A DNA stretch of 64,000 nucleotides from Cryptomeria japonica (Eukaryota > Streptophyta > Pinopsida > Cupressales > Cupressaceae). Where the stretch lies: the NCBI RefSeq assembly GCF_030272615.1, contig NC_081406.1, positions 470,880,400 to 470,944,399 of the forward strand. Direction: 5' to 3'. The position numbers were made by a program, and so were the translations under genes. Shown here one piece after another: positions 34,201 to 44,563 of the stretch; position 1 is the stretch's first letter; every line of letters starts with the position of its first letter. The notes beneath the pieces are model-generated. The model ran no database searches. It was not told where the DNA came from and was given only the letters and a program-made list of their open reading frames with translations.

Positions 34201-34625
34201 ATGTTACTGAGTTCACAAAAGGAATCAGAGATCAACTGAAGAAAATTGATGATGATCTGAAAGCAAGTGCACAACAGTTGCAGCTTGACCCCAGCTCAAG
34301 CTCAACTCACCATTCAAACATCAGATTCCTATTAGATAAGCAATCAGAATTGCTCAGGGAAGATGCAAGGATCCGGTCTACATTGTTAGATATTCAAAAT
34401 ATGATCCTCCCTAACATGGATACAATGCAGAAACACATTACACATTCCAAAACATTGATCCATGATAACATTTTTTCAGTTGCAGAGCATGTAATTGAAC
34501 TTTCAGCCAAAGTTCAAGTTGCATTGTCTATTTGCACAATTTTGCAAGAAAATTGGGATAAGACCTTGCTTCATATCAAACAAGTACACTCAGAGTTTAT
34601 CTCACACTTTAATATTTCTATTTGA
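31278..34625 (+). CDS. Element E ORF2: 1115-residue protein of unknown function
   Basis: One uninterrupted frame of 1116 codons. The N-terminal 30 residues are Ser/Thr/Lys-rich. About residues 30-380 look globular (TCDIR-like start, QVKWIRYVLSHVHDGQLWL, ILITKKMIHRITGLPTS, FGSLLICIFFYVQNFFPS) and resemble in style the plant-transposon-associated domains that contain an MIxxITGLP block. Lys/Glu-rich linkers cover about 395-460. A second ordered part lies at about 470-610. An acidic tract at 620-665 contains three tandem 10-residue units EGDTVIIGDE. A Ser/Thr-rich stretch covers 670-830 and a long coiled-coil-like C-terminus 845-1110. No protease, integrase, RT or RNase H motif is present. Its position, between gag and the 3' LTR, matches the envelope-like ORF of SIRE1-type Copia elements. 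No signal peptide is visible. Confidence 0.8.
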   Translation: MTSTSTTSRSKAKKTSNMLVKGVEWTAPNFKLVPAIAESLDPSGAQSRIPSKVLLINDIRTHFKCTIQELGTLEMDNSLSQLCVDKTLKPEHRHLEIKGLTHIPHLPRNFQVKWIRYVLSHVHDGQLWLDQPILITKKMIHRITGLPTSDKAKSTKTLGRDELQELTLAEWDGRGLKINNVSDVELKFGIIIIAYKLYSSSRLNSVACEAVDLAYKVVKKNMDFDLAEVLLTQFNKNIDSIRTSKNNPCKFGSLLICIFFYVQNFFPSKGTVVWRKDTPILYQINEFIAEICQNFETVMDNYFEEFKDKMNNRFRIPPKLVKDYKDDICFMVDCDKVYIQAAIPRVAWVKPLPYEINIDEARDIIEALINEPAIPNTPAFGTYDEAKARIELEIKLPKAITSTKRKAAKEIEETEEESKEEAETPKKKGKVVITKPKPKTAVFTRRTRKGKKESKVVFRKPPPTFEEKLKQLEQGSGMSNFKALKYESRSDAEKMQIKELLLNKMGKWKYTPDDISSQIPNELLVRIRPRWTSTVQTVKDIYAQSLKQLLPNLTYKEVKEALKKNEHQMTLRFHTFLVLSKQIEAIVNNATIVWKRVYNLPMPSDPTVTIEGDKDDEEDEEKKEEEEAAEEEGDTVIIGDEEGDTVIIDDEEGDTVIIGDEEDDPEQVATEVIASLPHSPQKGVASSASASRIVSTVATSIAQSLTITSSTELQSMSLSTGMQSVASTEQQVTSSVTEITTSPAACIVSFATSPVLTHSLAQMITPISTPACTSILGIVGTSMSLPLVNPIPVITATPTLSTIVTTSKDKEVSTEVIQKTPLKLLLTGKAIEDDIDLDKEIVIPQIDLNTASIDEMRLISQLLEQKAKQKQLRSERDREFNIINGAKTILTDALGIKVDPSQHILLQLEEAVNRFNEDSSGEEKLIERTEKKFDNKVLEHIAQQIAIKQVELTTILAKLEISFNNVTSFFAKLCDVTEFTKGIRDQLKKIDDDLKASAQQLQLDPSSSSTHHSNIRFLLDKQSELLREDARIRSTLLDIQNMILPNMDTMQKHITHSKTLIHDNIFSVAEHVIELSAKVQVALSICTILQENWDKTLLHIKQVHSEFISHFNISI

Positions 34626-34888
34626 GTTATCTATTCTTTGGCATTATTGTCAAAAAGGGGGAGAATATGGAACATATTATTAGAGACAAAGGGAGAATGT
34701 AAATAACAATTGGTATAGAGATAAGTGTATAGAATCATATGTATATTCTATGGGGGAGTTATGTACAGTGAGATATACAGGTATATACAGCAATCTACAA
34801 TTGGTATCAATTTTGAAGAATCAAGTCAGCATGATAGATTCATTTTTGTCTCATAAGTGTTTTTGTCACTAATGCCAAAGGGGGAGAT
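34626..34888 (+). other. Element E 3' untranslated region with three polypurine-tract-like motifs
   Basis: Tract-like motifs are caaaaagggggaga (about 34650), acaaagggagaa (about 34685) and the LTR-adjacent ccaaagggggagat (34875-34888). Repeated polypurine tracts before the 3' LTR are a described Sirevirus trait. Confidence 0.75.
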
Positions 34889-36054
34889 TGTTGGAATAAT
34901 GATATATTTGTCATTAGTGAATACACTTAGTGAAAACACTTATTCGATTTTGAATGGTTACCGAGCTCATCACTCAGTCTACAGCCTATACCGAGCATTC
35001 AGTAAAGCTCACCGATTAAACAGTTCAAACCGAGCAGTAAGACTGTCACCGAGCATATGAGACAAACAGCAGTTACCGAGAAGTCAGTTCTCACCGAGTC
35101 ACCAGTGGTTACCGAGTGACACTATATCTACCGAGTCACCACAGCTACCGAGTTCCAAGCTACACTTCGGGACTAGTATGGACCGAGCTTCTACTCTTAC
35201 CGAGAGCATGACGATGCCGAGTACTATAGTGGACACCATGTATCAGAAGATCACCGAGCCAGCTTGAGGAACCGAGTATCTACCGACTCAGTAATATTTT
35301 GTTCACCTATGTAAGGCCGACTTAAGAATGAGTCTATGTTATTAATTTGTATGAGGCCGACTTTATGAAATGTAAATGTAATTATGGACGGTATATATAT
35401 GTGATGTATTATACCATCTGTAGTATGTATGAAAAATGTAAGATGTATGGATATGCGAAAATTAGAAAGAGCAGAGCAGAAACTGCATTAAGGCAGCAGA
35501 CCAGAACATTTTCGCAGATTCAGTAAAGGAGCAGAATCGACATATCTATCTCAAAAGGAGATCAATACTCAAAGGATCTTATTAGCAATAAAGTTGTAAG
35601 TCAAGATCTACTATTTCATCCTAACAGTTGAATCAGTTTGTAAATCCTTTTACCGGGTAGACTTAACAGTCTTTTGTAAATCTCTTAACCGAGTGCATAC
35701 TTCATTGTATGTTTGTAAATCCTCTAACAAGGTGGACCTAGCAGTCCAAATTTGCTTCTAACAGGGCAGATCATTAGAAGTGATCATTGTAAGCCTTAAC
35801 CGGCCAACTTTTACTGCAGTACCAAATTTTTTTGGGTACCATCCCCACCCCAGTTTTACTTTCTATTTGGAAGGTTTCTGGGTCACCAAATCTTTGTGTT
35901 ATGTGTTGTGAATGATTATATTTTCATGCATGCAGTAGATTAAATGAATGAATGGTTTAATATATGCAAGTGCAGAAATGAATTAAAAGATTTAAGTGTT
36001 ACTGATTCACCCCTCCCCTCTCAGTAACTTGGTTAGTCCTGAATATTTTCAACA
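34889..36054 (+). repeat. 3' LTR of element E
   Basis: 1166 bp, about 99% identical to 28480-29645, with the same ACCGAG array (34960-35277, here with one additional copy) and repeat module. Confidence 0.95.
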
Positions 36055-36630
36055 CTAAGCCTAGAGTGTCATAATACCTCATGTCACATCCAATCAACTT
36101 GCCATTGGGATTAGACACATGCTAAGACCTATGAAACTAGGTGGAGTCGATTTCTAGTACCTGTATCTTGCATAACACTAAATGTCTACACAACAACATA
36201 TACATTTGCATATAACATAATAATCAAATAGGTGAAGGGGAATCGTGACATCACACCCTGCTCATAAATGAGTGGCATAACATCGTCCCTTTTACATCCA
36301 CAACAATAACACAAATCATGGCAACATAACATCATCAATATTATCATCAAATCCAATATAAGCATGAAGTAGTGTTAGCGCATAACACAAGATAAACATA
36401 AACATAAACATATATAACCACAACATGCATATAATGTGCACATAAATAACCAAACATATATCCCATCATCATAATAGTCTTGTGTACATCATCATCCACA
36501 CAAAAACCATAATGTATCAACTGTTAGAAAGCAATGTCTAACATCAAACTAAAAGCATCTGAAATATAAATAAAGCAATAAGTATCAATCAAGAGCATCA
36601 TAAAAGAGTGCAATATGGAAGGGCACTACA
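36055..36630 (-). repeat. Near part of Gypsy G 3' LTR
   Basis: The plus strand ends GGGCACTACA at 36630, directly before the complement of a polypurine tract. It was joined to the AT-rich DNA left of element E before E inserted. The partner LTR is not found, so the assignment rests on the tract only. Confidence 0.5.
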
Positions 36631-38000
36631 TCCTCCCCCTAGGTCTAGGCTTGCTCCTAGATTCCTGAGAACAAATAAGGAAAGAGCTCTCTCATCCATG
36701 CTGCATCCTCTCATGTCGCTGAAGACTCGTCATTCAAGTCCTATTGGACCCTTACCTATTTTATATCATGGCCCTTGAGGGTTAGCCTCCAATGCTGCAT
36801 AATGCATATAGGCTCCAAAGAAAGCTACCCATCGTCTACCTGCAAAGTATTCCAATCCAAAATATGGGTCACATCAAGAAAATATGGCATCAAAATGGAA
36901 ACATGAAACACATCGTGGATGTCAGAACATCATGGATGTCAGACAAGATGGGAAACAAGGCAAGGCAATAAGCTACAGGACCAATCCTCCAAAAACTCAA
37001 ATGGTCTAACAAAACGAGGCACCAACTTAGATCCTTTTCCATAACGAATAGGACTCTTCCATAGACGAACTCTCAAAAACACCTTGTCTCCCACAAAAAA
37101 CTATTGATCAACATGATAAGCATCTACATACTTCATTTGCCTATCCTGTGCCGCCACTAAATGCTCTCGAATACAAGTCACCTATTGCTTCATCTCCAGA
37201 GCATATCTGGCCCCAAAAGAACTCTATCCTCCTAGCAAATCCCAACTCAAAGGAGTATGCCAAGGTTGACCATACAAATCCTAAAAATGAGACATATCAA
37301 TTGAGCTATGGTATCCATTGTTATAGGCAAACTCCACCAAATATAAGTTGTCCTCCATCGTGATTGTTGGTCCATGAAATTCATTTGAAGAAATCCTCAA
37401 GAACCTGATTAACTCTCTTTGTCTACCCATCTAGCTCTAGATCATATGTCAAACTGAAGTTCAACTGAGCTCCTAATGCATGCTGAAGAGAAGTCCACAA
37501 TGTTGAAGTTAATATGGGACATCAATGTGATATAAGCAGGGAATCTCATGCAGCCTCACGATGTCCTCCATGAAAACTCAATCCATTGTCGCTGTCGAAT
37601 AGGAAGATCGAATTTGAGAGAAGTGTGCCACCTTGGTTAACCTATCAACGATAAAAATGATATCATCATGTTGGTGAGAAGAAACTGATAAACCAACAAT
37701 GAAATCCATCAAAATGATATCCCATTTCTACTCCGGAACCAAATTCGACTAGAACAACCTGGTGGGATGTTGATGCTCGACCTTCACTCTCTGACACTTC
37801 AAACATCAGGACACAAAATCTGCTATATCATATCTCATATCATACCAATGGTACAACTATTGAAGATCTGCATGCATCTTCTTGACACCTAGATGTGTCA
37901 AGTAAGGTGCACGATGTGCCTCTGTCAAAATCAAAATTTGAAGCCCCTATAATGACAAAACATAAATATGAACCAAATGACAAAGAAGACCATCTAGATC
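36631..38000 (-). pseudogene. Gypsy G integrase and chromodomain, heavily broken
   Basis: No frame stays open for long. Translating the minus strand piecewise gives an integrase-like order upstream of a C-terminal segment at about 36780-36670 with DESSATxEDAAWMRELFPYLF, which fits the end of a Tekay-type chromodomain. The polypurine tract complement tcctccccctagg is at 36631-36643. Confidence 0.6.
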
Positions 38001-38049
38001 CAAACAATAGCCTGGAAATCTCCCCTCAAGATCTCTCCCTGAATAAATC

Positions 38050-38726
38050 TCCGCTCTCACCTCCTAGTACCAAGCATCCTAAGGAAGCACACTAAGAATT
38101 CAACTCCTCAAATCCATGCCGAGAATCAACACTAATAACTCATGTCTCCTTCGACTCTGCATCCACCACAACAGTTTTCTTCCCTTGGATATACTTAACC
38201 TCAAAATCATAATCACAGAGGAACTCCATCCATTGTCATTGCCTAGCATTCAAGTTTGGCTGAGTAAAGATATACTGCAAACTCCAATGATCACTATGAA
38301 ACTTTAACTGATGCCCAAGGAGAAAATTCCTCCATCTCACCAAAGTATGAACAATTTCCACTAACTCCTAATCATGAGTAGGATAATTCAACTCATTATC
38401 CTTGAGTTTGTGAGACTCATAGGAAATCACGTGTCCATCCTGCATAAGAATTTCTCCCAAACCTTCCAAAGAAGCATCAATACACACAACAAAATATCCT
38501 ACTAGATCTGACATTGCTAAGATGGGTGCACTAGTCAGACACTTCTTAAGGGTTTGGAAAGCTACCTCACACTACTCCAACCATATAAACTTCTTCCATT
38601 TCCCCTAAAGAGAAGTAATGGGATGAGCTAACCTCGAAAACCCCTGAACAAACTGACAATAGTATCTTGTAATGCCCATAAAACTATGAACCTCACCCAC
38701 ATTAGCAAGTTTTGGCCAATCCACAA
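38050..38726 (-). pseudogene. Gypsy G RNase H region, broken
   Basis: It lies between RT and INT. Short in-frame fragments correspond to the Gypsy RNase H domain, but many stops prevent a clean reading. The call is mainly positional. Confidence 0.5.
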
Positions 38727-39429
38727 TCACCTAAATATTAGAGGGACCAATACAATACCCTCTCCAAAAATAACATGGTCTAGATACTTCACCTTACTGT
38801 AGAAAAACTCACACTTAGCCAAATTGGCATACAACTGATTCTCATGAAGAAACTGCAACACCTGTCTCATGTGTTCCTCATACTCCCCCATAATTCTTGA
38901 ATTTATCAATATGTCATCCAAGAACACAAGGAAAAATCTATCAAGGTAGGTCCTTAACACTCCATTCATCAAACTCATGAACACTGAGGGTGCATTGGTA
39001 AGTCCAAATGGAAACACTGTAAACTCATAGTATCCATAATAAGTATAAAAAGTTGTCTGATGAATATCCTCCTCATGAATCTGAAGCTTATGGTACCCTG
39101 ATTTCAGATCTATCTTAGAGAATACCTTAGCATCCTTAATTTTATCGAAAAGAGCATTGATCCTCAGAAAATGATAATGATTCTTCACCATCACCTTATT
39201 CACTGTTGGTAATCTATACACAAACAAATAGATCTTTCTTCTTAACAAATAAAATTGGTGCTCCCCATCGAGAAGCACTAGGACAATTGAAACCCTTAGC
39301 TAACAAATCTTCCAGTTGTAGTCGTAACTCACTCAACTCTAGAGTGGCCATTCGATAAGGTGCTTTAGATATCGGCTCCACTCCAGGTACTAGGTCTATC
39401 CAAAAATCAATGTCACGCTTAGGTGGCAT
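38727..39429 (-). pseudogene. Gypsy G reverse transcriptase
   Basis: Piece 39429-39214 has the fingers ([42 protein letters not shown]). Piece 39278-38727 has the palm with [27 protein letters not shown] and FLVFLDDILIN (FLDD). The two overlap in different frames, showing one frameshift near 39240. Confidence 0.87.
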
Positions 39430-39572
39430 ACTTGGTATCTCATGGGAAAAACATCTAAAAAATCTTGAGGAATACGATGACGATGAAAGAGATCATTTGG
39501 ATTCTCTCCCTCATACAAGTCATTCACTATTATTGCAAACAAATGACATCCTTGCCACACACACCACTTCAA

Positions 39573-40060
39573 CTACATAGCAGAAATCATATGAAGAGAA
39601 ATAGGTCGTTGCACTCCCACAATATCCACTCTCTCACCATGGTCATCGAGGCACTTCACCATCTTACGATAGCAATCAATCCTAGCTTGATGTGATTCAA
39701 GCCATTCCATGCCCAACACAACACTGTAAGACCCTAATAAAAGAACACAGAGGTCCATAGTGGTGGGACAAACTCCTAAATCTAGCACATAGTCATGAAC
39801 AAAAGAATCCACTGCCACCTTAGAAACCATATCTAACTTAACCTACCACTTATCAGTTTTCTTTGCCACCGAGAGTCTACATTGATCTACTAAAGATGGA
39901 AAAATAAAAGAATTTAAAGCTCTTGAATCAAACAACATAGAGAAAGAAAGACCTCCTATCCCACCTATAGTCTTCATGACTCTACCCTGATGCTTAGACT
40001 GATGGCTATCAACCACTGCAAAGATGAGAAATGTGATCTCCCTGCATATCCTACCATAGG
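39573..40060 (-). pseudogene. Gypsy G protease
   Basis: The piece 39830-39573 contains the late protease blocks (LLLGSYSVVLGMEWLESHQARIDC). The catalytic half lies upstream at about 39960-39840, broken by stops. Confidence 0.7.
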
Positions 40061-40435
40061 CTCCAAAGTTGTTGGCCTTTTCCCGAACATTTGCTTTGAT
40101 CTCTGAGGGCTATGTGTTGCAATATGACCCTGATGGCCATAAGTGAAGCAACCTACCCTGATTAAACCTTTGCCTTATGAAGGTGCACTGGATTGCTGGA
40201 AACTGCCTCTACTAGAGCTTTGCTAAGAGCTCTGCATTGGCTAAGTAGTATGAAAACACTTGGTGCATTTCCGGCTATGATCCCTATTTGCCTGACAACC
40301 ACTACTATGATAAAAATTTTGACTCTAATAATTCTTCTTTCGTTGACTATGTCCACTCCTGAATGATGGAGGTGTTACCAAATTCTTGCACATGCTAAAT
40401 TTGATGGCCTAATGAGGCCTTTCTTTCATTCATAT
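40061..40435 (-). pseudogene. Gypsy G gag C-terminus with damaged zinc knuckle
   Basis: In the frame read leftward from about 40390, polar Ser/Gln-rich text leads to CFTYGHQGHIATHSP near 40150-40105. This is a CX2CX4HX4C knuckle in which the second Cys is Tyr and the last is Ser. Four stops are present. Confidence 0.65.
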
Positions 40436-42803
40436 TGAAAAGTGTCAAGCAAATCAGCAAATATCAAGTCGAATCATCAGCAAGAAATCAGATATGCACT
40501 ATCTTTTTTTAACTTGTTTGCTTCATGTGTAGGTACGAGAAAAGTAAAATATAACATGTGGGTTAAAATGTGGCTCCCACGAGGGTTGAGCCCAGCATGC
40601 TGATAGAGATGGGTGTTGCAAAGATAAATAGATCACAAATATATTCATGCTCCATTGCACTTTCAATAATGGTTTGGCTTATCAAACCTTCAGGTAAATT
40701 CATTTGGCAAGTGTATTGCCAAATCCCCTGCGTGGCTTATGGAAGGTAAAAGAAACCTCAAAACAAATGCAATAGGCCTGTGTAAGGCATTTTTTACCTG
40801 GGTGCCAAGTTGGGTTTACAAAAGAAACAAACTTTCAAGGGAAATCATTTATCCCACATTGGCAGTGCAGAGGGAGTTTATCGCATTTAAATATAAGAAC
40901 ACATATAACTATAGTGTCGAAGCTTAAGGGCTTTTGGCAAGAAGTGGCTCGTGGCCTAGTGGACCCCGCGTGCGCACACATCTCAAGGCATCCAAAATTT
41001 GTGACAAGTTGGTGAGAAGAAATTAAAGGTTGACCAAGTTAGGCAGATTAGACGGTCATCATAGATGATCTGACGGTGGTCGCTATACCGCAACATAAAG
41101 GTGCACGACAGTTATTCCTTGCGATATGGCGACAAACCACTAGCAGTGGACTATGGCTGGTAGTTAATGCAAGCAGTTAAGGGAGATGGTTATAGAGAGA
41201 TTCATTCTGGCGGTTAGTGAGGCCATGCTAAGGTGTCAAGACAAGGACCTTAGAGCCAATTAGGGGGTGCCACATGGCAGAGCAGAGGGTATAAGACCAA
41301 GGACAGGTGGCGCCTAGATGGTGGCCAGTTGGATGGGCAGATAAACCAAAGAGTGACTTATCGAATAGACCTTGGCCGTGATGGATCTCTAAAAGGATTC
41401 ATCAAAAGCATCAGTTCCATCGACATAATGTACATCGAAGAAATCAGAACTGGTCTCGCCGATAAAATAAAAAGTATCGATGAAACTACTATATCGATGA
41501 GACATGTGAATAGCTCACTGAGGGAGGAATTTTGGCCAAAAGAATAATATCGAACAAGCCAATAGAACCAAAGACACGTGGCAGGTCCAGGTGGTAGGAT
41601 GGGAGGATCCGCGGGCAAACTAGTGGCTGACATGTGGTGACATGCAACAGAAGGGAGCAGATCAGCCAAGGTAAAGGTAGGGCAGATCAAGGAAGATCAG
41701 ACGGTGATGTGAAAGATCAAACGGTTTTTGCTATACCGTGATGGAAAGAGGCTCGCCAATTATCCCCCGCAACTTGGCAACAAAGCACGTGCGGAAAAGG
41801 GTGAGTGCCTAGGTGAGATAAGGGTCATGTAAGTCCAAGATGATCCGATGGCTGTCGCTATGTCACAATGGGAAACAACTCATCAAGTTATCCATCGCAA
41901 CTTAGCAACAAGGCAAGCCCAGGAAGAGGTGGGTCCAGTCTAAAGTGCTAAGGTGAAGTGGCGATCCAGTGGCTGGCAAGGTAATGTCTAGGTGGACTCA
42001 GCGTGGAATGAGGAGAAGTCATCAAGTAGTTTGGGGTCCGAATTAAGCTTGAGAGCAAGTTTGCATGAGTTTTTCTCATGATTTTGAGCCTATTTTGGTC
42101 GCTTTTAATTTCTACTCGAGGATCAGTTTTCAGAAAATATATTTTTCAGTGGGAGTTCATCTTGAGTCATTCTGAAGTCATCTTTCCTCTACTTTTTGGA
42201 AGGTTTTTTTTATAAAGTGAAGAAGTTTTATCTTTCTTCACTAGTTCTTGATCATTCTCTTGCTGGTTTTAGCAGAGAATATATTCTTGTAGCTCCTGTG
42301 CAGTTTTATGACAGAATGCTGAATAAAATTATCAGCTTATGCCTTATATTTTTGGAGTTCATTTTCTTATTCATGATTGAGAGTTAGTTTATTATGTTAT
42401 TTTCTAGATAACCTTTAAATTTTATGTCTCATTTGTAAGTCACAGGTTGTGCTTTCCTTTCAATTTCTTGAAGTTTAAATCCTTTGCATGAAATATTTAT
42501 GTGCTATGAACTAGAAGCCTATTTGTGCAGATTGGTGTTTTTAGGAGTGTATTTTTATCATTTTGAGATATCATATTGATGCTTCACCTTAGTTTAGCAT
42601 TCGCAAAGTCATTCTATTTTCATTTTTAGTTTTCCTATCCCTTTTCTTGGTAAAGAATTTAGCGTTATTCATAGGGAACCAGCCCTTCATCTAGAGGTTA
42701 ATTCTCACTATAGGCAACCCACGGGCCTAAGAATTACCCCATGTGTCACCAATTTGCTTGAGCTTTCAGCTTGTACATTATGGGTGCAATTTGAGTGATA
42801 ACA
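40436..42803 (+). repeat. Probable 5' LTR of Gypsy H with degenerate internal repeats
   Basis: Non-coding DNA ending GATAACA two bases before the primer-site region. It contains three degenerate copies of a unit of about 95 bp at 41040-41140, 41694-41795 and 41830-41922, sharing CGCTATACCG and GCAACTTGGCAACAAAGCA-like words, and two CACGTGGCAGG / CACATGGCAG segments between them. Its length and place before the primer site suggest an LTR, but the partner copy is missing. Short ORFs here are not supported. Confidence 0.55.
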
Positions 42804-42808
42804 GTTTT

Positions 42809-42826
42809 TGGCACGCCTGGTGGGAC
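42809..42826 (+). other. Primer binding site of Gypsy H
   Basis: TGGCACGCCTGGTGGGAC, close to the TGGCACGCCCGGTGGGAC-type site of Tat/Ogre-like elements. Confidence 0.75.
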
Positions 42827-42974
42827 TCGTTTGAGCTATCTCAGTTCAACAAATATTCACTCTTGTTGCTTTTGGTGTGAGGAGTAGCAATTCCAGCCTT
42901 CAGAGGCAAGAATTTTCATACCTGGCGACTCATTTTCTTGGTTTCTATGCAGATTCAGTGATATTTTGTAGCTT

Positions 42975-44024
42975 ATGAGAAAGATTCAAACCAGATCAAG
43001 TAAAGATGCTATTGAGCATTCTCATCTATCACCACCAAAAAGAGTTAAAGAGGCAGCAAAGAAGGTTTGAAATCCATCAAACCCTTTTAATTCATTAGTT
43101 CCAGATTTGTCTACTCCTCCCATTGTTCAGCCTCCAGTTGCAACCTACAATAATCCTTTGTTTTCAAACTCCTCATCTCAAGCACAAGTGAATCCACCTG
43201 TTATCCCAATGGCTCTGCCAAGAGCTCAGCCTTTTGTACCTTCAATCAAGGAAACCCTTTGAATCTTACTCATTATGATAATATTCCTATAGCAGCATTG
43301 AAAAGCCTACCTTTTTTCATAGGAGAAGATCAGACCACTCCAATCGAACATATAAGGAATGTAGCTTTGTTGTGTGGTGTACATCATATCACACAAGAGA
43401 ATGTTGCAATCAGACTCTTGGTTGCCTCATTTAAAGGGAAAGTGCTTCAGTGGTTTAGAGGACTACCTGTAAACTCAATTGATACATGGGATCAGCTGGG
43501 TGATAGATTTAATTCACAGTTTGAGGACAAATCTGACCATTTGTCACTATTAGAATAGTTGAGTACCATAAAGAGATCGCCTCAAGAGCAAATGACCAAC
43601 TTCAATTTTCATTTCCAAAAGACTTGGAGAAGAATCCATGTCATGGTAAGGCCTACTCCTACACATGCATTTCTATCTTATCTTAGGGCCCTTAATAGTG
43701 ACATTTTAGTCATGATTCAGTCTATGGGAGCAAATACTCTACCAAATGCATTTGATGTTGCTATTAGAGTAGAAAACTACCTAATTCGGGCTGGTAAAAT
43801 AGTCCCTAGGCCCCCAATGCCCATATTTCTAGAAATACAACCTATTGTACCTCTTTTAGATCCTCCTCTAGTCGTCGTCCCACCTTTACCAGCACTGAAT
43901 TATCAAGTGGCAGCCCAAGCAAATACTGTCATGCTCCCAAATCAAGAGTTTCAAGAGTTTAAAAATGAAATAAAAACCATGTTCCAAGGCTTTGGTAACA
44001 AAATGACCAATATTGAGAAGTAAG
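42975..44024 (+). pseudogene. Gypsy H gag
   Basis: The probable start is the ATG at 42975 (MRKIQTRSSKDA). The frame shifts near 43255 into the gag core (LPFFIGEDQTTPIEHIRNVA, VLQWFRGLPVNSIDTWDQL), which passes a TAG at 43556 and continues to about 44020 with a Pro-rich segment. The core matches the retrotransposon gag domain. Beyond it a Gln/Asn-rich stretch to 44560 is too broken to define a zinc finger. Confidence 0.82.
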
Positions 44025-44563
44025 TTTCCTAGAACACCAAGCCTTATCAAGCCCCTTATCAGAACAACCAATAGAACAAGCCTCCTTATCGAGCTGACCC
44101 TCAGGGTCAAAGAGGAAATTATAACCAAAGATCTAATATACCTTACAATCCCAACACTACTAGCACATCCAGAGATATCGTGCCAACTCAAAACAACATG
44201 GCATCAGATTATGATTGGTGTTATCCTTGCAACCAACCTCATAATCAGACCACTTGTTTGAATGGTATGCTACATCAAGCACTCATGGTTCAAAATAATG
44301 TTGTTGTCTTAGAAGATAGTACTCATTGAACTCATGATCAACAAGTTTCTCATTCTAAACAAGGCCTAGATGTCACCTTGGTCAATTGGCAAGGTGAAGA
44401 ATTATGTGGAGTGAATCAGCCACAAGCTCAGAATTAGTTCTACACTTCTATTGCAACCAATACACAGTCCAAAAAGAGAGCCATTGATATAGGACAACAA
44501 GTTGATAAAGGCATCAATCAGGCTTCTACAAGCCAACAAGCACCACCTAGACCTCAACCCACT

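Larger units (their letters stand above)
28480..36054 (+). mobile_element. Element E: young Copia/Sirevirus-like LTR element with two intact ORFs and no pol
   Basis: 7575 bp. Both LTRs are 1166 bp (28480-29645 and 34889-36054), start TGTTGGAATAATG and end AACA, with a perfect target duplication ctaag at 28475-28479 and 36055-36059. The primer site is of initiator-Met type and the polypurine tract is aaagggggagat. I count about 11 differences between LTRs, roughly 99% identity, so the insertion is recent compared with everything else here. Between the LTRs are two undamaged ORFs, a zinc-knuckle protein and an 1115-residue protein. No protease, integrase, RT or RNase H motif is seen in any frame. 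It must be mobilised in trans, if it moves. Confidence 0.95.
36631..40435 (-). mobile_element. Gypsy G: decayed Del/Tekay-type chromovirus, minus strand, 5' end missing
   Basis: Reading leftward: gag zinc-knuckle remnant, PR, RT, RNase H, INT, chromodomain and polypurine tract. RT text ([40 protein letters not shown]) is of the Del/Tekay kind. Stops and shifts are frequent. The gag N-terminus, primer site and 5' LTR are missing at the right, where Gypsy H sequence begins around 40436. The exact junction is not visible. Confidence 0.8.

Noticed and set aside
40739-42387. ORFs of 62-110 codons in the region before the Gypsy H primer site
   Set aside because: They contain no motif and sit in LTR-like DNA with degenerate repeats.
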